Positions 7,796-15,502 of a stretch of DNA of 42,376 nucleotides are shown piece by piece. The notes under the pieces were generated by a model. It was not told the origin of the DNA and made no database searches. It was given only the letters and a program-made list of their open reading frames with translations. How positions within the stretch are numbered: position 1 is the first letter of the stretch; each line of letters opens with the position of its first letter. The stretch is from a virus. The position numbers were made by a program, and so were the translations under genes. The stretch spans positions 1 to 42,376 of IMG/VR virus record IMGVR_UViG_3300048091_000123. One strand, given 5' to 3'.

Positions 7796-8137
7796 TCAGG
7801 CACCTTTCGAGCGACTGTTGATGTTGATGTTGTGGATTTCGGCGAGCTCCCGCAGAACGGCCCGGGTGATGCCCAGGGCCGCGCAGATCTCCGCTTGTGA
7901 GCGGGTGCCGGCCAAGGCCTTGATCTGGGTGACCATTGAGGCCCTATTCTGGCGGCGCGCTTCCATCGTTTTGGCGGTGCTGGTCGAAAACTCGACGCCA
8001 TGCTCGAGGGCGATCCGATTCAGCGTGCGGGTTGAGCGGTGCAGCGCCTTTGATGCGGCGAAGACCCCTGCATCAGCGAACTGATGCAGGGCCTGGGCAA
8101 TGGCTGGCTCGGTGGCCTTGTGGGCATCCCACCTCAT
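7796..8137 (-). CDS. HTH-domain phage protein
   Basis: The 113-residue protein shows two helix-turn-helix-like repeats: FAASKALHRSTRTLNRIALE near the N-terminus and TRSQAEICAALGITRAVLRE near residue 80. Start and stop overlap the exonuclease gene (ATGA), so it is translationally coupled. The paired HTH units resemble recombinase-type or terminase-small-subunit-type DNA binding. Regulation is the more likely role in an early operon, but neither is shown. Confidence 0.65.
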   Translation of the reverse strand: MRWDAHKATEPAIAQALHQFADAGVFAASKALHRSTRTLNRIALEHGVEFSTSTAKTMEARRQNRASMVTQIKALAGTRSQAEICAALGITRAVLRELAEIHNININSRSKGA

Positions 8138-9771
8138 GCTGCCGCCTTGACCAGCCTCACGCCGGCCATGCTGAAGGCTTGGCCCTGATCCGCGACCATC
8201 GCATCGAGCGCTTCCCAGTTGACGGTCAGTACGGAGATAGGCGCCTGCCCATAGGCCACGGCTTTGACCAGATCCAGCAAGTCGAATACTTCGGCCTGAA
8301 GGTTCACCGCCTGGTGCGCTGTCGCGGTCACCGACTTGGGTGTCGACTGTGCCACCGGTGCGGACTTGATCGGGGCCGGCGTCACAACTGGCGCAGGCTC
8401 AGAGACAGGCTCGACCACCTGCTTAGCCTTGGCTTCGTCCTCGATTCGCTGCAGTTCTTCCTTCCGGATGCGCTCGCGCTGTGCCTCGGCTTTCGCTTCC
8501 TCGTCCTTCTTGTGCTCGGCGATCCGAACCTTGATCAGCGCGACCAGATCGTCGTTGGCTTTCATGACCAACTGCTGGGCGTCGACGAACAGGAAGGCAT
8601 GGTCGGCAGCCAGGGTGCGCAGGCTTTCGAGATTCAGGCGAATGCCGTCGGCCATCTGACTTGCGTCGATCTTCGCCCGGGCCAGTTCGGTATCAACGGC
8701 ATCCTGCAGGCTGGCGATGGTGCGCTTGTTCTTCATGGCTCCCGCGAAGTCGGCGGTCACCGTCGGCAGGGTCACTTTGCCCAGGGTCTTGTTGATGGCT
8801 GCGACGTGATCAGTCAGTGCCTGCTCGGCCTTCTGCTTGATGTTGGTCTTCACCAGCAGCTCCTGAGCCTTCACCAGCTTGTCGACCTTCAGGCGAGTTT
8901 CCCGGGCGTGCTTGCTGATGCGGTCCAGCGAGCAGAAGAGTTCGTCGATGGTCTGGGTTTGCGACAGCGCCTGCTTCTTCGCTGCCGTGACTGCATCCTC
9001 AACGTCTCCGCACCACTTCACCGCCTTTTTCGCGTCCGCGAAGTCCTGGTCGGTGGTCAGCGTGGTTTTCACCGAGTCGATGACCGCCAGAGCCGATTCC
9101 TCAAACACCTTCAGGTTGCTGGCGGTAACCATGCCGGTCAGTTCAATGCGCAGCGCTGGCAGCTCGTCCGGGGCCTTGCCGACGACGATAGACGGGGCGT
9201 CCGCCACTTCGTGGCCGGCAAGATCCGCCTCGAACTGTTTCCACCCTTCGATCAATTGAGCCGCGCGACCGGCGACCGGGCGATATTCCATGCTGACGAA
9301 GTTTTCTGCGGTGCCGTCGGAGCAAACGAAGATCACCCGCTCGGCGCCGCTCACCAACAGCTGCTGCTCAAGCTGCCAGTAGTAGTGAGGGCCCAGGTCT
9401 TCAGCGCGCACCTGGGCGGCCAATGATTCGTTCCAGAGCTTGTGCTCGAACAGCGTCTCGCCGAGCATCGTCGCGCCGTCCATCGAGGCGAGTAGGTTGC
9501 CCTCGGTGCCCACGACTGGGTACAGCTCTTCGCCGATCATCACCTCAACCAGCGGTCTGGCCATCGCTTCCGTGGCGTGACCTTTGTCGAAGATGTACTG
9601 CTGCGCCTGCGTGACTTCCGGCGCAATGCCGGTCTTCTTCAGCGTCAGCAGATCGGTGCGGGTCTGGTACTTCGAAGCGCCCATCATTGCCGGGGCTTCG
9701 GACGCGGTGAAATGCTGGCTGCGCAGGGCATGCCACTCGGCGGAGCCTTGAGCTACGTTGTAAATTTTCAT
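8134..9771 (-). CDS. YqaJ-type phage exonuclease with long C-terminal extension
   Basis: The first 200 residues are a YqaJ/lambda-Exo-like nuclease of the PD-(D/E)XK fold: GSAEWHALR at 9-17, GHATE at 64-68, ASMDG with Asp98, and the ExK pair Glu109/Lys111 in LFEHKLW. It would resect double-stranded ends to feed the single-strand annealing protein encoded just upstream. The remaining 340 residues are a coiled-coil region (KLVKAQELLVKTNIKQKAEQ and a KKDEEAKAEAQRERIRKEE stretch), a Pro/Ala/Val linker, and a small C-terminal domain. At 545 residues it is more than twice the length of lambda Exo (226). Coupled by ATGA overlap to bet. Confidence 0.9.
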   Translation of the reverse strand: MKIYNVAQGSAEWHALRSQHFTASEAPAMMGASKYQTRTDLLTLKKTGIAPEVTQAQQYIFDKGHATEAMARPLVEVMIGEELYPVVGTEGNLLASMDGATMLGETLFEHKLWNESLAAQVRAEDLGPHYYWQLEQQLLVSGAERVIFVCSDGTAENFVSMEYRPVAGRAAQLIEGWKQFEADLAGHEVADAPSIVVGKAPDELPALRIELTGMVTASNLKVFEESALAVIDSVKTTLTTDQDFADAKKAVKWCGDVEDAVTAAKKQALSQTQTIDELFCSLDRISKHARETRLKVDKLVKAQELLVKTNIKQKAEQALTDHVAAINKTLGKVTLPTVTADFAGAMKNKRTIASLQDAVDTELARAKIDASQMADGIRLNLESLRTLAADHAFLFVDAQQLVMKANDDLVALIKVRIAEHKKDEEAKAEAQRERIRKEELQRIEDEAKAKQVVEPVSEPAPVVTPAPIKSAPVAQSTPKSVTATAHQAVNLQAEVFDLLDLVKAVAYGQAPISVLTVNWEALDAMVADQGQAFSMAGVRLVKAAA

Positions 9772-10586
9772 GCTTGATCTCCGTCGAGGGCTTTAAGGTT
9801 GGTGATCTTTTCTTTCTGCGCATCGGTCAGCGTGTATTTGCTGCTGATGGTCGCGATCAGGTGCTCGGGGCTGGTTCGGTTGGCGTCAATCAGTGGCCGC
9901 CACTTGACCAGGTTCTCGGCGAGCAGGTCGTCCGAGTAGGCCGGCAGCGCTTCAGGATCCGGTTCTGACTTTTGCTGCTGCGGGGTTACGTCGCGCGCCG
10001 GCTCTTCGAAGGACTTGCCTTCCATTTCGTCGGCGGTCGGGGCTGATCCGACTTCGGGGAACGCCTTGCGCAGGGCCTGAGCCTCGGCGCACTTGGCGAG
10101 CTGGGCAAAGGCCCGACGCTTCCACATTGCGTTTGGTGCGATGGTGTCTTTGCCGGAGGTTGCGTAGTTCTCCAGCCAGCGCTCGCTGGCGGTGAACTCG
10201 GCGACGAGCCCGTTCGACATCTGGCGCTTTACTGTCACCCGGCACCACTCTGGATAGGTGACCTCGACACCGGCCAGCTTGGTCGTGATCGAGGGCCCGA
10301 ACTCTGGATCACTGATGCCGGCGTATTGCCCGGTGCGCGCCGCCTGAATGCGGTAGAGGCCAATCCCCGGCATTACCACGTCGACCATGCCGCGGCCTTT
10401 CTGGTAAACCGGAACGATGTGGACCGGCTTCAGCATTGGGTCCAGGTGCGCGGCCTGGCAGTAGGCCAAGACCATTACCACCGAGTTATGCGCGGCGCCC
10501 GGGTACAGGCTGCCACTCAAGACCTCGACAAGCGCTGCCTCAGACATGGCCGGCGCGTGGTCGACCTGTTTCATTACTGCGGACAT
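9768..10586 (-). CDS. bet: Bet/RecT-family single-strand annealing protein
   Basis: The 272-residue protein carries AYCQAAHLDPMLKPVHIVPV near 42-61 and MWKRRAFAQLAKCAEAQALR near 152-171, both diagnostic of the lambda Bet branch of the RecT family. It anneals single strands produced by the YqaJ nuclease, whose gene it overlaps by four bases. The C-terminal 80 residues are a linker rich in Pro, Glu and Gln plus a small helical end. AAGGA precedes the ATG. Confidence 0.93.
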   Translation of the reverse strand: MSAVMKQVDHAPAMSEAALVEVLSGSLYPGAAHNSVVMVLAYCQAAHLDPMLKPVHIVPVYQKGRGMVDVVMPGIGLYRIQAARTGQYAGISDPEFGPSITTKLAGVEVTYPEWCRVTVKRQMSNGLVAEFTASERWLENYATSGKDTIAPNAMWKRRAFAQLAKCAEAQALRKAFPEVGSAPTADEMEGKSFEEPARDVTPQQQKSEPDPEALPAYSDDLLAENLVKWRPLIDANRTSPEHLIATISSKYTLTDAQKEKITNLKALDGDQA

Positions 10587-10630
10587 GGGGAATCCTTGCC
10601 GCGATGCACGCAGCGTTTGAAGGGTGTGGG

Positions 10631-10747
10631 TTATTGGGTGAGCTGAGAGCAGTAGGAGCTGGCAAGCATCCAGGCGGTGAAGAAGAGAAGGGCGATGGCT
10701 GAGCCGCGCCAGGTGTAAATGCGCTTGGCGCGCTGGTATGAGGTCAT
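10631..10747 (-). CDS. 38-residue membrane peptide
   Basis: The frame starts with an ATG overlapping the stop of the zinc-finger gene upstream (ATGA). It encodes a basic N-terminus (TSYQRAKRIYTWRG) and one hydrophobic segment (SAIALLFFTAWMLASSYC), and ends at TAA. Coupling and a clean positive-inside single-pass topology support a real gene. Small membrane peptides in early operons can act on host membrane proteins; the target is unknown. Confidence 0.6.
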   Translation of the reverse strand: MTSYQRAKRIYTWRGSAIALLFFTAWMLASSYCSQLTQ

Positions 10748-11115
10748 GACCATGGCCTCAGCTGCTGTAGCACCAGTTCATGCAGAGCCTTTCCATCCCG
10801 GCTGATGCGCTCTCCGCGAAGTTGCCACTTCTTAGTGCTGGGCCAACAGTCAATCATTCTGCCGTCAGGCAGCGTCAGCACAATATGGAATCCGTTGTTG
10901 TGCTTTTTGTGCGCAATGCCAGTGTTTTTGAGCCATGTGTCGAAGCGGGCCATTGCTTCAGCTTTCATGCGCTTTTTGTGACCCTCAGGATTGGGCTCAC
11001 TTCCTTCGCCGCCACAATTTCGGCAGCAGCGCGGGTAGCCAACATCCTCGCCGATGAAGCCGCAGCAACTCATGCAGTGGCTTCCGTCAGCCACGCTGTC
11101 TTCGAAGAAGCTCAC
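10744..11115 (-). CDS. Zinc-finger-like phage protein
   Basis: The 123-residue protein has a cysteine-rich N-terminus, CMSCCGFIG followed by YPRCCRNCGG, giving two CxxC-type knuckles that likely bind zinc. A helical KRMKAEAMARFDTWLKNTGI and a beta-rich C-terminal part (GFHIVLTLPDGRMIDCWPST) follow. It starts with GTG overlapping the upstream stop (GTGA). A nucleic-acid or protein binding role in early takeover is plausible; no family is recognised. Confidence 0.7.
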   Translation of the reverse strand: MSFFEDSVADGSHCMSCCGFIGEDVGYPRCCRNCGGEGSEPNPEGHKKRMKAEAMARFDTWLKNTGIAHKKHNNGFHIVLTLPDGRMIDCWPSTKKWQLRGERISRDGKALHELVLQQLRPWS

Positions 11116-11306
11116 GGCCGAACCCTCACAGCGATCCGTCCACCCTTCATGGTCGCAGTCAGGCGCTGCGGCAGGTTGGCGACCAGTTCTTCGCGCTTGC
11201 GACCGATCACCTCATTGAAAGGCAGGCCGAAGCGGAGAATGGCGATGCGCCGCTCGATGTCTTCGAGCTGCTCGTCGATCAGCGTTTTTACTGGTGCTGT
11301 GCTCAT
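11112..11306 (-). CDS. Small helical phage protein
   Basis: The 64-residue frame has helices TLIDEQLEDIERRIAILRFG and FNEVIGRKREELVANLPQRL and a basic end (MKGGRIAVRVRP). The start overlaps the upstream stop (ATGA). It is part of the tightly packed early block between 10744 and 11910. Function unknown. Confidence 0.6.
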   Translation of the reverse strand: MSTAPVKTLIDEQLEDIERRIAILRFGLPFNEVIGRKREELVANLPQRLTATMKGGRIAVRVRP

Positions 11307-11494
11307 GACAACTCCTTGCGCTTCCGGCTGATCTTCAGCAGGCGAGCGCTGTAGTGGTGGAATTCTTCGGCGGTGATCTCGCCGGCGGTGAATAGCCTCA
11401 CGAGCAGACCGTCGGCGAGACTGTCGTCGATGTCTCGGCTGCCGGGGTGCTCCAGGGCTTCAAGCGCTTGATCGATGGTGATGTGCGGGCTCAC
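11303..11494 (-). CDS. Small phage protein
   Basis: The 63-residue frame starts with GTG in a GTGA overlap with the upstream gene. It reads SPHITIDQALEALEHPGSRD and ends in a basic helix (YSARLLKISRKRKELS). The middle (RLFTAGEITAEEFHHY) resembles a short-C-terminal-domain-like helix pair. No function is visible. Confidence 0.6.
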   Translation of the reverse strand: MSPHITIDQALEALEHPGSRDIDDSLADGLLVRLFTAGEITAEEFHHYSARLLKISRKRKELS

Positions 11495-11910
11495 AGATCG
11501 GCGTCCTCCGCCTGGGCGATCAGCGCATCGTCTGCGAGCGGTTCGAGCAGGACTTCGGCAATCTCGCCAAGCTTGCCCAGCGGGTGATCGCTATTGCCAA
11601 GCAGCTCAGCTACAGCCGTCTTATCAGCGTTTCCGGTCGTCGCCGTGATCAGCAGCCATCCCAGCGCCGAGGTGTGCACCTCGCTGTCGGCCAGGCGGTT
11701 GTTCACGTATTCATCCACTGACAGGGCGAATTCCTCGGCGGTCACGCCTTGCTGAGGGCGCATGCGGCGCTGAAACGAAACGCTGCAGCCGCGTAGGAGT
11801 TCTTCGGCGGCGTTGTGCAACCACTCGGCCCGAGCATCTTCGTGCGGGCTGTGGCTCACTGGAGGCGGCTTGCGGTGGTGTCGAGGCAGATAACTATGCG
11901 TGGTGTTCAT
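11491..11910 (-). CDS. Phage protein of unknown function, first of a coupled block
   Basis: The 139-residue protein begins at an ATG with GGAGGCGATC in front, the best ribosome site in this block, and the genes after it are coupled by overlaps. The N-terminus is rich in His and Pro (SYLPRHHRKPPPVSHSPHED). The rest is helical and acidic (HNAAEELLRGCSVSFQRRMR, ending LIAQAEDADL). It probably sets translation of the downstream coupled genes. No family recognised. Confidence 0.6.
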   Translation of the reverse strand: MNTTHSYLPRHHRKPPPVSHSPHEDARAEWLHNAAEELLRGCSVSFQRRMRPQQGVTAEEFALSVDEYVNNRLADSEVHTSALGWLLITATTGNADKTAVAELLGNSDHPLGKLGEIAEVLLEPLADDALIAQAEDADL

Positions 11911-12048
11911 GATCGCCTCCAGAGGGCGAGGTGGAGTAGGCGAGGGCCGCCCATCCGTTTTAAACATATGGACCGCGGGCCATTTGGCGCGATCCACTTT
12001 TCAGATAAGCGATGCAGGGGGCCGCGTTGCGCGGTGCAGAATCGTCCG

Positions 12049-12161
12049 CATCGGGGTGTGATCTGGCAGGTGCCAATCTCTGCATCAGCCCTGTTCATCG
12101 CTCGGGCTTCGCTGCATGGAAGCTTGCTGCTTGGCGGCAGGATTCAGATCACACTCCGATG
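12049..12161. repeat. Long nested inverted repeat in a 319-nt gene-free gap
   Basis: The gap 11911-12229 has no convincing gene. Its core is a 17-bp inverted repeat, CATCGGGGTGTGATCTG (12049-12065) against CAGATCACACTCCGATG (12145-12161), matching at 16 of 17 positions. Inside it, TGCCAA/TTGGCG (12071-12076/12131-12136) and AGCCC/GGGCT (12087-12091/12104-12108) can pair in register. A separate hairpin CCTGGT/ACCAGG lies at about 12165-12186. Transcribed leftward between the lyase-like gene and 11910, this would fold into a long stem: a candidate structured leader or small RNA. Confidence 0.5.
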
Positions 12162-12229
12162 TGGCCTGGTGATGGGGAGGACCAGGTGCTCGGGCAGTTA
12201 TCGTCAGGCTGACGTGGCGCTGGTTGGTC

Positions 12230-12904
12230 TTACCCGTGAGTGATGGATAGATCGCTGATCACGCAAATCGAAGCGTCCTCAGGATCGGTTGATTCGGAGT
12301 AGTCGATCTGGTTGTACACGCCGCCGTGGAAAGCGAGCGTCTTCGTATCCCAGGTGTTGTCGAGGCGCATGATTGCGGATGCGGATTTGGCGCCGTTGCA
12401 GCTGGCAGATACCGATACAGCACCGCTCGAATTGGCGTGAATGTTGATCTTGAAGAGTGCGCCGAGCGGCACGTTTTCCAATACCGTCGAGTTGACCGGA
12501 TCGTCTTGTAGGTAGCTCGACCGGAACCCCATGGTGATTTTGCCTTTGTTCCAGAACACCTTCACCGGGGGGCGTTCAGAACCCTGCACATGAATTTGGC
12601 CGATCACGACCTTCTGCAGCGAATTGACCTTCGTCAGCCGCATTTCTTGACGGCACCAATGGTCTGCGGCACTGGCAAACAGCCAATAGCCAGGCTCTTT
12701 CCATTCACAACGAGTTCGATGGACGCTTTTACTGGAGGCGCCAAGGGTGGGCGCCGTCATCTGCAGCGATCCGTCGGGAAGCATCGAAATGACGCTTGGG
12801 CATTCGATCAATGCTCGCCAGCCGATCAGGTCCAGGGAGATAGGGTTTGTGTCGGAAATTGGAAGCGGGGTGGCGATGATGAAATTGCTGATATCTACAG
12901 TCAT
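12230..12904 (-). CDS. Alginate-lyase-like protein (polysaccharide lyase family 7 type)
   Basis: The 224-residue protein shows the three signature strands of the alginate lyase 2 / PL7 fold: HRTRCEWKE (62-69, counterpart of RTELR), VVIGQIHVQG (99-108, with Gln103 and His105) and LAFHGGVYNQ (190-199, counterpart of YFKxGxYNQ, with Tyr197). The family cleaves alginate by beta-elimination using Arg, Gln, His and Tyr on these strands, and all are present. The length is near that of a single PL7 domain, and there is no signal peptide. AAGGA precedes the ATG at 12904; a GTG at 12973 coupled to the upstream stop is an alternative. An enzyme of this type is unexpected in an early operon. Confidence 0.75.
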   Translation of the reverse strand: MTVDISNFIIATPLPISDTNPISLDLIGWRALIECPSVISMLPDGSLQMTAPTLGASSKSVHRTRCEWKEPGYWLFASAADHWCRQEMRLTKVNSLQKVVIGQIHVQGSERPPVKVFWNKGKITMGFRSSYLQDDPVNSTVLENVPLGALFKINIHANSSGAVSVSASCNGAKSASAIMRLDNTWDTKTLAFHGGVYNQIDYSESTDPEDASICVISDLSITHG

Positions 12905-12969
12905 TGTCGATTCCTTATTGCCCGTTGGTTTCCCGTCTGGCCCTGTCGCCAAGGCCGGCCAGTGAAATG

Positions 12970-13188
12970 TCACGCTGCAAGCATCGCCCGCTGCGCACGA
13001 AGCTCAGTCACCGCTTCAGATGGCGTGCAGCCATCTGCGTACAGATCGAACAGATCGTTTTCATCATCCGAACCGTCAGCAACGTAACGGCCCAGCAGCT
13101 TTCCTGCCTTGTTGGCCCATTTACGGAAGCTCAGGTCTTGCGCATCTTCGCGGCACTCATCAGCAGCCATGGTTGCCATGTTGAACAT
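12970..13188 (-). CDS. Small early phage protein
   Basis: The 72-residue frame is acidic and helical (AADECREDAQDLSFRKWANK, then YVADGSDDENDLFDLYADGC) and ends in RAQRAMLAA. GAGGGC lies upstream of the ATG; internal ATGs at codons 4 and 7 are alternative starts. It is one of the first genes after the leftward control region. Function unknown. Confidence 0.55.
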   Translation of the reverse strand: MFNMATMAADECREDAQDLSFRKWANKAGKLLGRYVADGSDDENDLFDLYADGCTPSEAVTELRAQRAMLAA

Positions 13189-13387
13189 CGTCTTGCCCTC
13201 GGTTGTTTTCCCAATGCACCCGGGTAACCAGGTGCATCAGTGAAAAATTCCGTTTCTCCACCACGCGCTTCGCCGGATTCATATCTCTGGCCAGGTCACA
13301 CATTTCGTGTCCGGTGTTCTTCCTGGCTGGCTTGCGAGGTTTCGCGCACTCACATGTGGGAGTACGGCAGCTATCCAGAGGCTGCAT
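13160..13387 (-). CDS. Small Cys-containing early protein
   Basis: The 75-residue frame has CRTPTCECAKPRKPARKNTG at the N-terminus, a further Cys (EMCDLARDMNPAKRVVEKRN) and a basic middle. The last 29 nt overlap the next gene. No strong ribosome site is seen before the ATG. It would be the first gene of the leftward operon below the operator cluster, the position of N in lambda. The basic segment would suit an RNA-binding antiterminator, but this is positional speculation. Confidence 0.45.
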   Translation of the reverse strand: MQPLDSCRTPTCECAKPRKPARKNTGHEMCDLARDMNPAKRVVEKRNFSLMHLVTRVHWENNRGQDDVQHGNHGC

Positions 13388-13521
13388 GGTCGACGGTTTA
13401 GCTTGGTTGCCACCGGCGGCTGCCGGTACGTCGAGGGGTCACGTCGGATTGTGTAAAGAGCGGTGAGGCTTGAGGGCCTCGGCAGTCCCTCGTGAGTGAC
13501 TGCTTGAGACGAAAGATAAGC

Positions 13522-13575
13522 CAATGCCTAATCTGTGTAAATAGGTAATGCCTAATATTTTCTTGTAGGCAAATT
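13522..13575. promoter_or_regulatory. Operator cluster of the leftward control region (OL-like)
   Basis: TAGGTAATGCCTA at 13542-13554 is a TAGG-5-CCTA dyad; extended to AGGTAATGCCTAATATT (13543-13559) it matches a site between cI and cro at 16 of 17 positions. Half-sites AATGCCTAAT (13523-13532) and GTAGGCAAA (13565-13573) flank it. The region 13388-13657 is otherwise gene-free and divides the leftward operon from the rightward DUF1654 gene, as expected of a second repressor-controlled region. Confidence 0.65.
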
Positions 13576-13657
13576 CGTACTGGAGGATTTGCAACGCCCA
13601 GCAGCTGATGTAAGCTCTGCTTAATACTGGATGGATGTACAGTTATCGGAGGAAGGA

Positions 13658-13984
13658 ATGGCCAAGCAGAAGAAATCGACCCCACAGGCTCGTCAGGAGA
13701 TGACAGGCCTAGAGCGTCTTGGCCTGAGGGTGTCGTCGATGATCAACCATCCAATCGCGCAGTCGCAGAGGTGGGTGATGATTCATCGGCTGGATACGGA
13801 CGGAGACCTGGAATGGGAGGAGGTGATGGGCCTGCTAACTGAGACGCCCGAGCTTGACCTTACTTTCAACGACGACGAAAGCGTGACGGTCAGGTGGGAA
13901 CAGCAGAGCGCCGAGGATCGTGACGACCTGGTCATCGAACGAGACTGGGATGAAGAAAAGCTGGAGGAGGAGGCGCCGTTTTAA
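13658..13984 (+). CDS. DUF1654 protein
   Basis: The 108-residue protein contains ERLGLRVSSMINHPIAQSQR and WEEVMGLLTETPELDLTFND followed by SVTVRWE, the pattern of DUF1654, a family common in Pseudomonas and its phages with no known function. The C-terminal 20 residues are very acidic. GGAGGAAGGA precedes the ATG at 13658; the upstream in-frame ATG lacks a ribosome site. It lies next to the operator cluster and so is probably under repressor control. Confidence 0.85.
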   Translation: MAKQKKSTPQARQEMTGLERLGLRVSSMINHPIAQSQRWVMIHRLDTDGDLEWEEVMGLLTETPELDLTFNDDESVTVRWEQQSAEDRDDLVIERDWDEEKLEEEAPF

Positions 13985-14003
13985 AGGAAGAGTTCGGGTC
14001 TAT

Positions 14004-14038
14004 GCCCACCGGTTAGCATGCGTAGCTAACCGGTGGGC
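14004..14038. terminator. Perfect 14-bp hairpin between convergent genes
   Basis: GCCCACCGGTTAGC (14004-14017) pairs perfectly with GCTAACCGGTGGGC (14025-14038) around a 7-nt loop. It sits between the stop of the DUF1654 gene and the convergent AlbA_2 gene. There is no T run, so termination may depend on stalling or Rho, but the position suits a two-way barrier. Confidence 0.6.
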
Positions 14039-14050
14039 GGTGTCAATCAG

Positions 14051-15448
14051 TCATTCTTCATCTGCGGAGGGTCTGATTGTCTTCCGCCATGCTGATGCAG
14101 ACCCACGTCGCTCTGGGATAGGTTCCAGCAGATTGCTCTGCTTCAGACGGAGGAAAACGTTCTTCATCGAGTTTTCACTTTTGATCCCCGTCAGTTCCCG
14201 AGCGATAGAGTTTGTGATTTCCTCGTTACGAGTCATGTATTCCATCACGATCTCTTCTGGGGAGCCAAGCGACTCATGTCGGATTACAACCAGTACCGAA
14301 GTCTCAAGCTCCGAAATAATCGGTTTTTTTAAACGAAGCATTTCCATCGCTCGGAAGGCAGTATCCAGTCCTTCGCCGACATCCTTGTTAGGTGGATCGG
14401 GAAATTTGTTGATTAAGCGAACTAGTGATGGATTTCGAGCGCTTTGAGTGTGAAGAATGTTTCTGACGGTTACATGGCCTGGGAGCTTACCAGGGCTTTC
14501 GACCTCAACACGGTTGTCGAAAATACGAATTTGGACATCTGCTACGATGCTATAGTCTCTGTGTAGCACAGCGTTGGTGATAATTTCATGTAGAGTTTCA
14601 TCAGGGTACTTGATGGTTTCCAAACCGCCATCGCCAAGCTTTTGGATACCCTCAAGAATTTCCTTTGTTTTCTTGACGGCGTTAAAGATAAGGTTATATG
14701 CGTCACCCTCAATAGTGAGAGGGTTGCCATCCAAGAACTCACGTCCAATATCATCTTCTTTTGTTTTGTAGCGCATGATTTTGATGCTGCTGCGCTTGGG
14801 GAGGTAAATGGCTGGTTCGTCACAGAACAACAATACCCCGCTCACCTTGGCGTGGCCAGGCTTGATCAACTCCTGGTTCTCAAGGTAGATTTTTGGCTCT
14901 CCGCTGGGAATAATATTCAGTAGAAAGCTTAAGATAGAGAGGCTATTTTCGATTCTTTGGGACGAAACTTCAACCCATTCATTTTCGAAAGTTATGATCC
15001 CCTTATCCATTTCAAGCTTCCTCAAGGAATCTGGGCTGTCTATTTTCTGCTTGCCCGCATTTACTCTTATGTAAATTTCGCCTGAGGATGATTTTACAAG
15101 TTCTTTGACTTTTTTAATAGTTATGTGGAGTATGATTCCGCTATAACCGTCGCATTCGAGATATTCAAATATCAAATGGTTTCCGAAAGGGTGAGCTTGT
15201 AGAAGAACCTGCGGGATGTCATTGGCTTCCTCAGGCTCTGAAAAACCGTTCCACTCTTTAGTGCGATCTGCCTTGTTTTCAGCAATGCCGATGTAGATAT
15301 CGCCACCGGAAGCGTTAGCAAATGCCGAAACTGTCTCCGACAGTTTTGATGGCTTAATTTCTTTTGCCTTTACATCATTGAGGAAGTCTTCAGGGATGCT
15401 AAGGATTTTCAGTGCTTGCTCTTCAGTTATTTTGTACACTGGATACAT
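14051..15448 (-). CDS. AlbA_2 (Schlafen-like) DNA-binding / HATPase-like protein
   Basis: The protein has 465 residues. The N-terminal domain carries the AlbA_2 signature VSAFANASGGDIYIGIAE (about 40-57), known from RecG-like and Schlafen-related proteins that bind nucleic acid. A GHKL-type region follows with ETLHEIITNAVLHRDYS near 290-306 and VEVESPGKLPG after it, then a C-terminal winged-helix segment (ITNSIARELTGIKSENSMKN). AAAGGAATG precedes the ATG. The gene is clearly AT-richer than its surroundings and lies on the same strand just downstream of cI, so it could be expressed from the repressor promoter in the lysogen. Related architectures include regulators and defence proteins; which applies is unknown. 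Confidence 0.8.
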   Translation of the reverse strand: MYPVYKITEEQALKILSIPEDFLNDVKAKEIKPSKLSETVSAFANASGGDIYIGIAENKADRTKEWNGFSEPEEANDIPQVLLQAHPFGNHLIFEYLECDGYSGIILHITIKKVKELVKSSSGEIYIRVNAGKQKIDSPDSLRKLEMDKGIITFENEWVEVSSQRIENSLSILSFLLNIIPSGEPKIYLENQELIKPGHAKVSGVLLFCDEPAIYLPKRSSIKIMRYKTKEDDIGREFLDGNPLTIEGDAYNLIFNAVKKTKEILEGIQKLGDGGLETIKYPDETLHEIITNAVLHRDYSIVADVQIRIFDNRVEVESPGKLPGHVTVRNILHTQSARNPSLVRLINKFPDPPNKDVGEGLDTAFRAMEMLRLKKPIISELETSVLVVIRHESLGSPEEIVMEYMTRNEEITNSIARELTGIKSENSMKNVFLRLKQSNLLEPIPERRGSASAWRKTIRPSADEE

Positions 15449-15502
15449 GACACATTCCTTTGAAATCGATTAAGAAGCCATTCGTCAAATTTGGCGGCTT
15501 TT

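Noticed and set aside
7936-9426. A 496-codon open frame on the plus strand opposite the exonuclease gene
   Set aside because: It is the antisense shadow of a high-GC coding region; it has no ribosome site and a composition (Arg, Gly, Leu, His) typical of reverse frames, while the opposite strand encodes clear YqaJ motifs.
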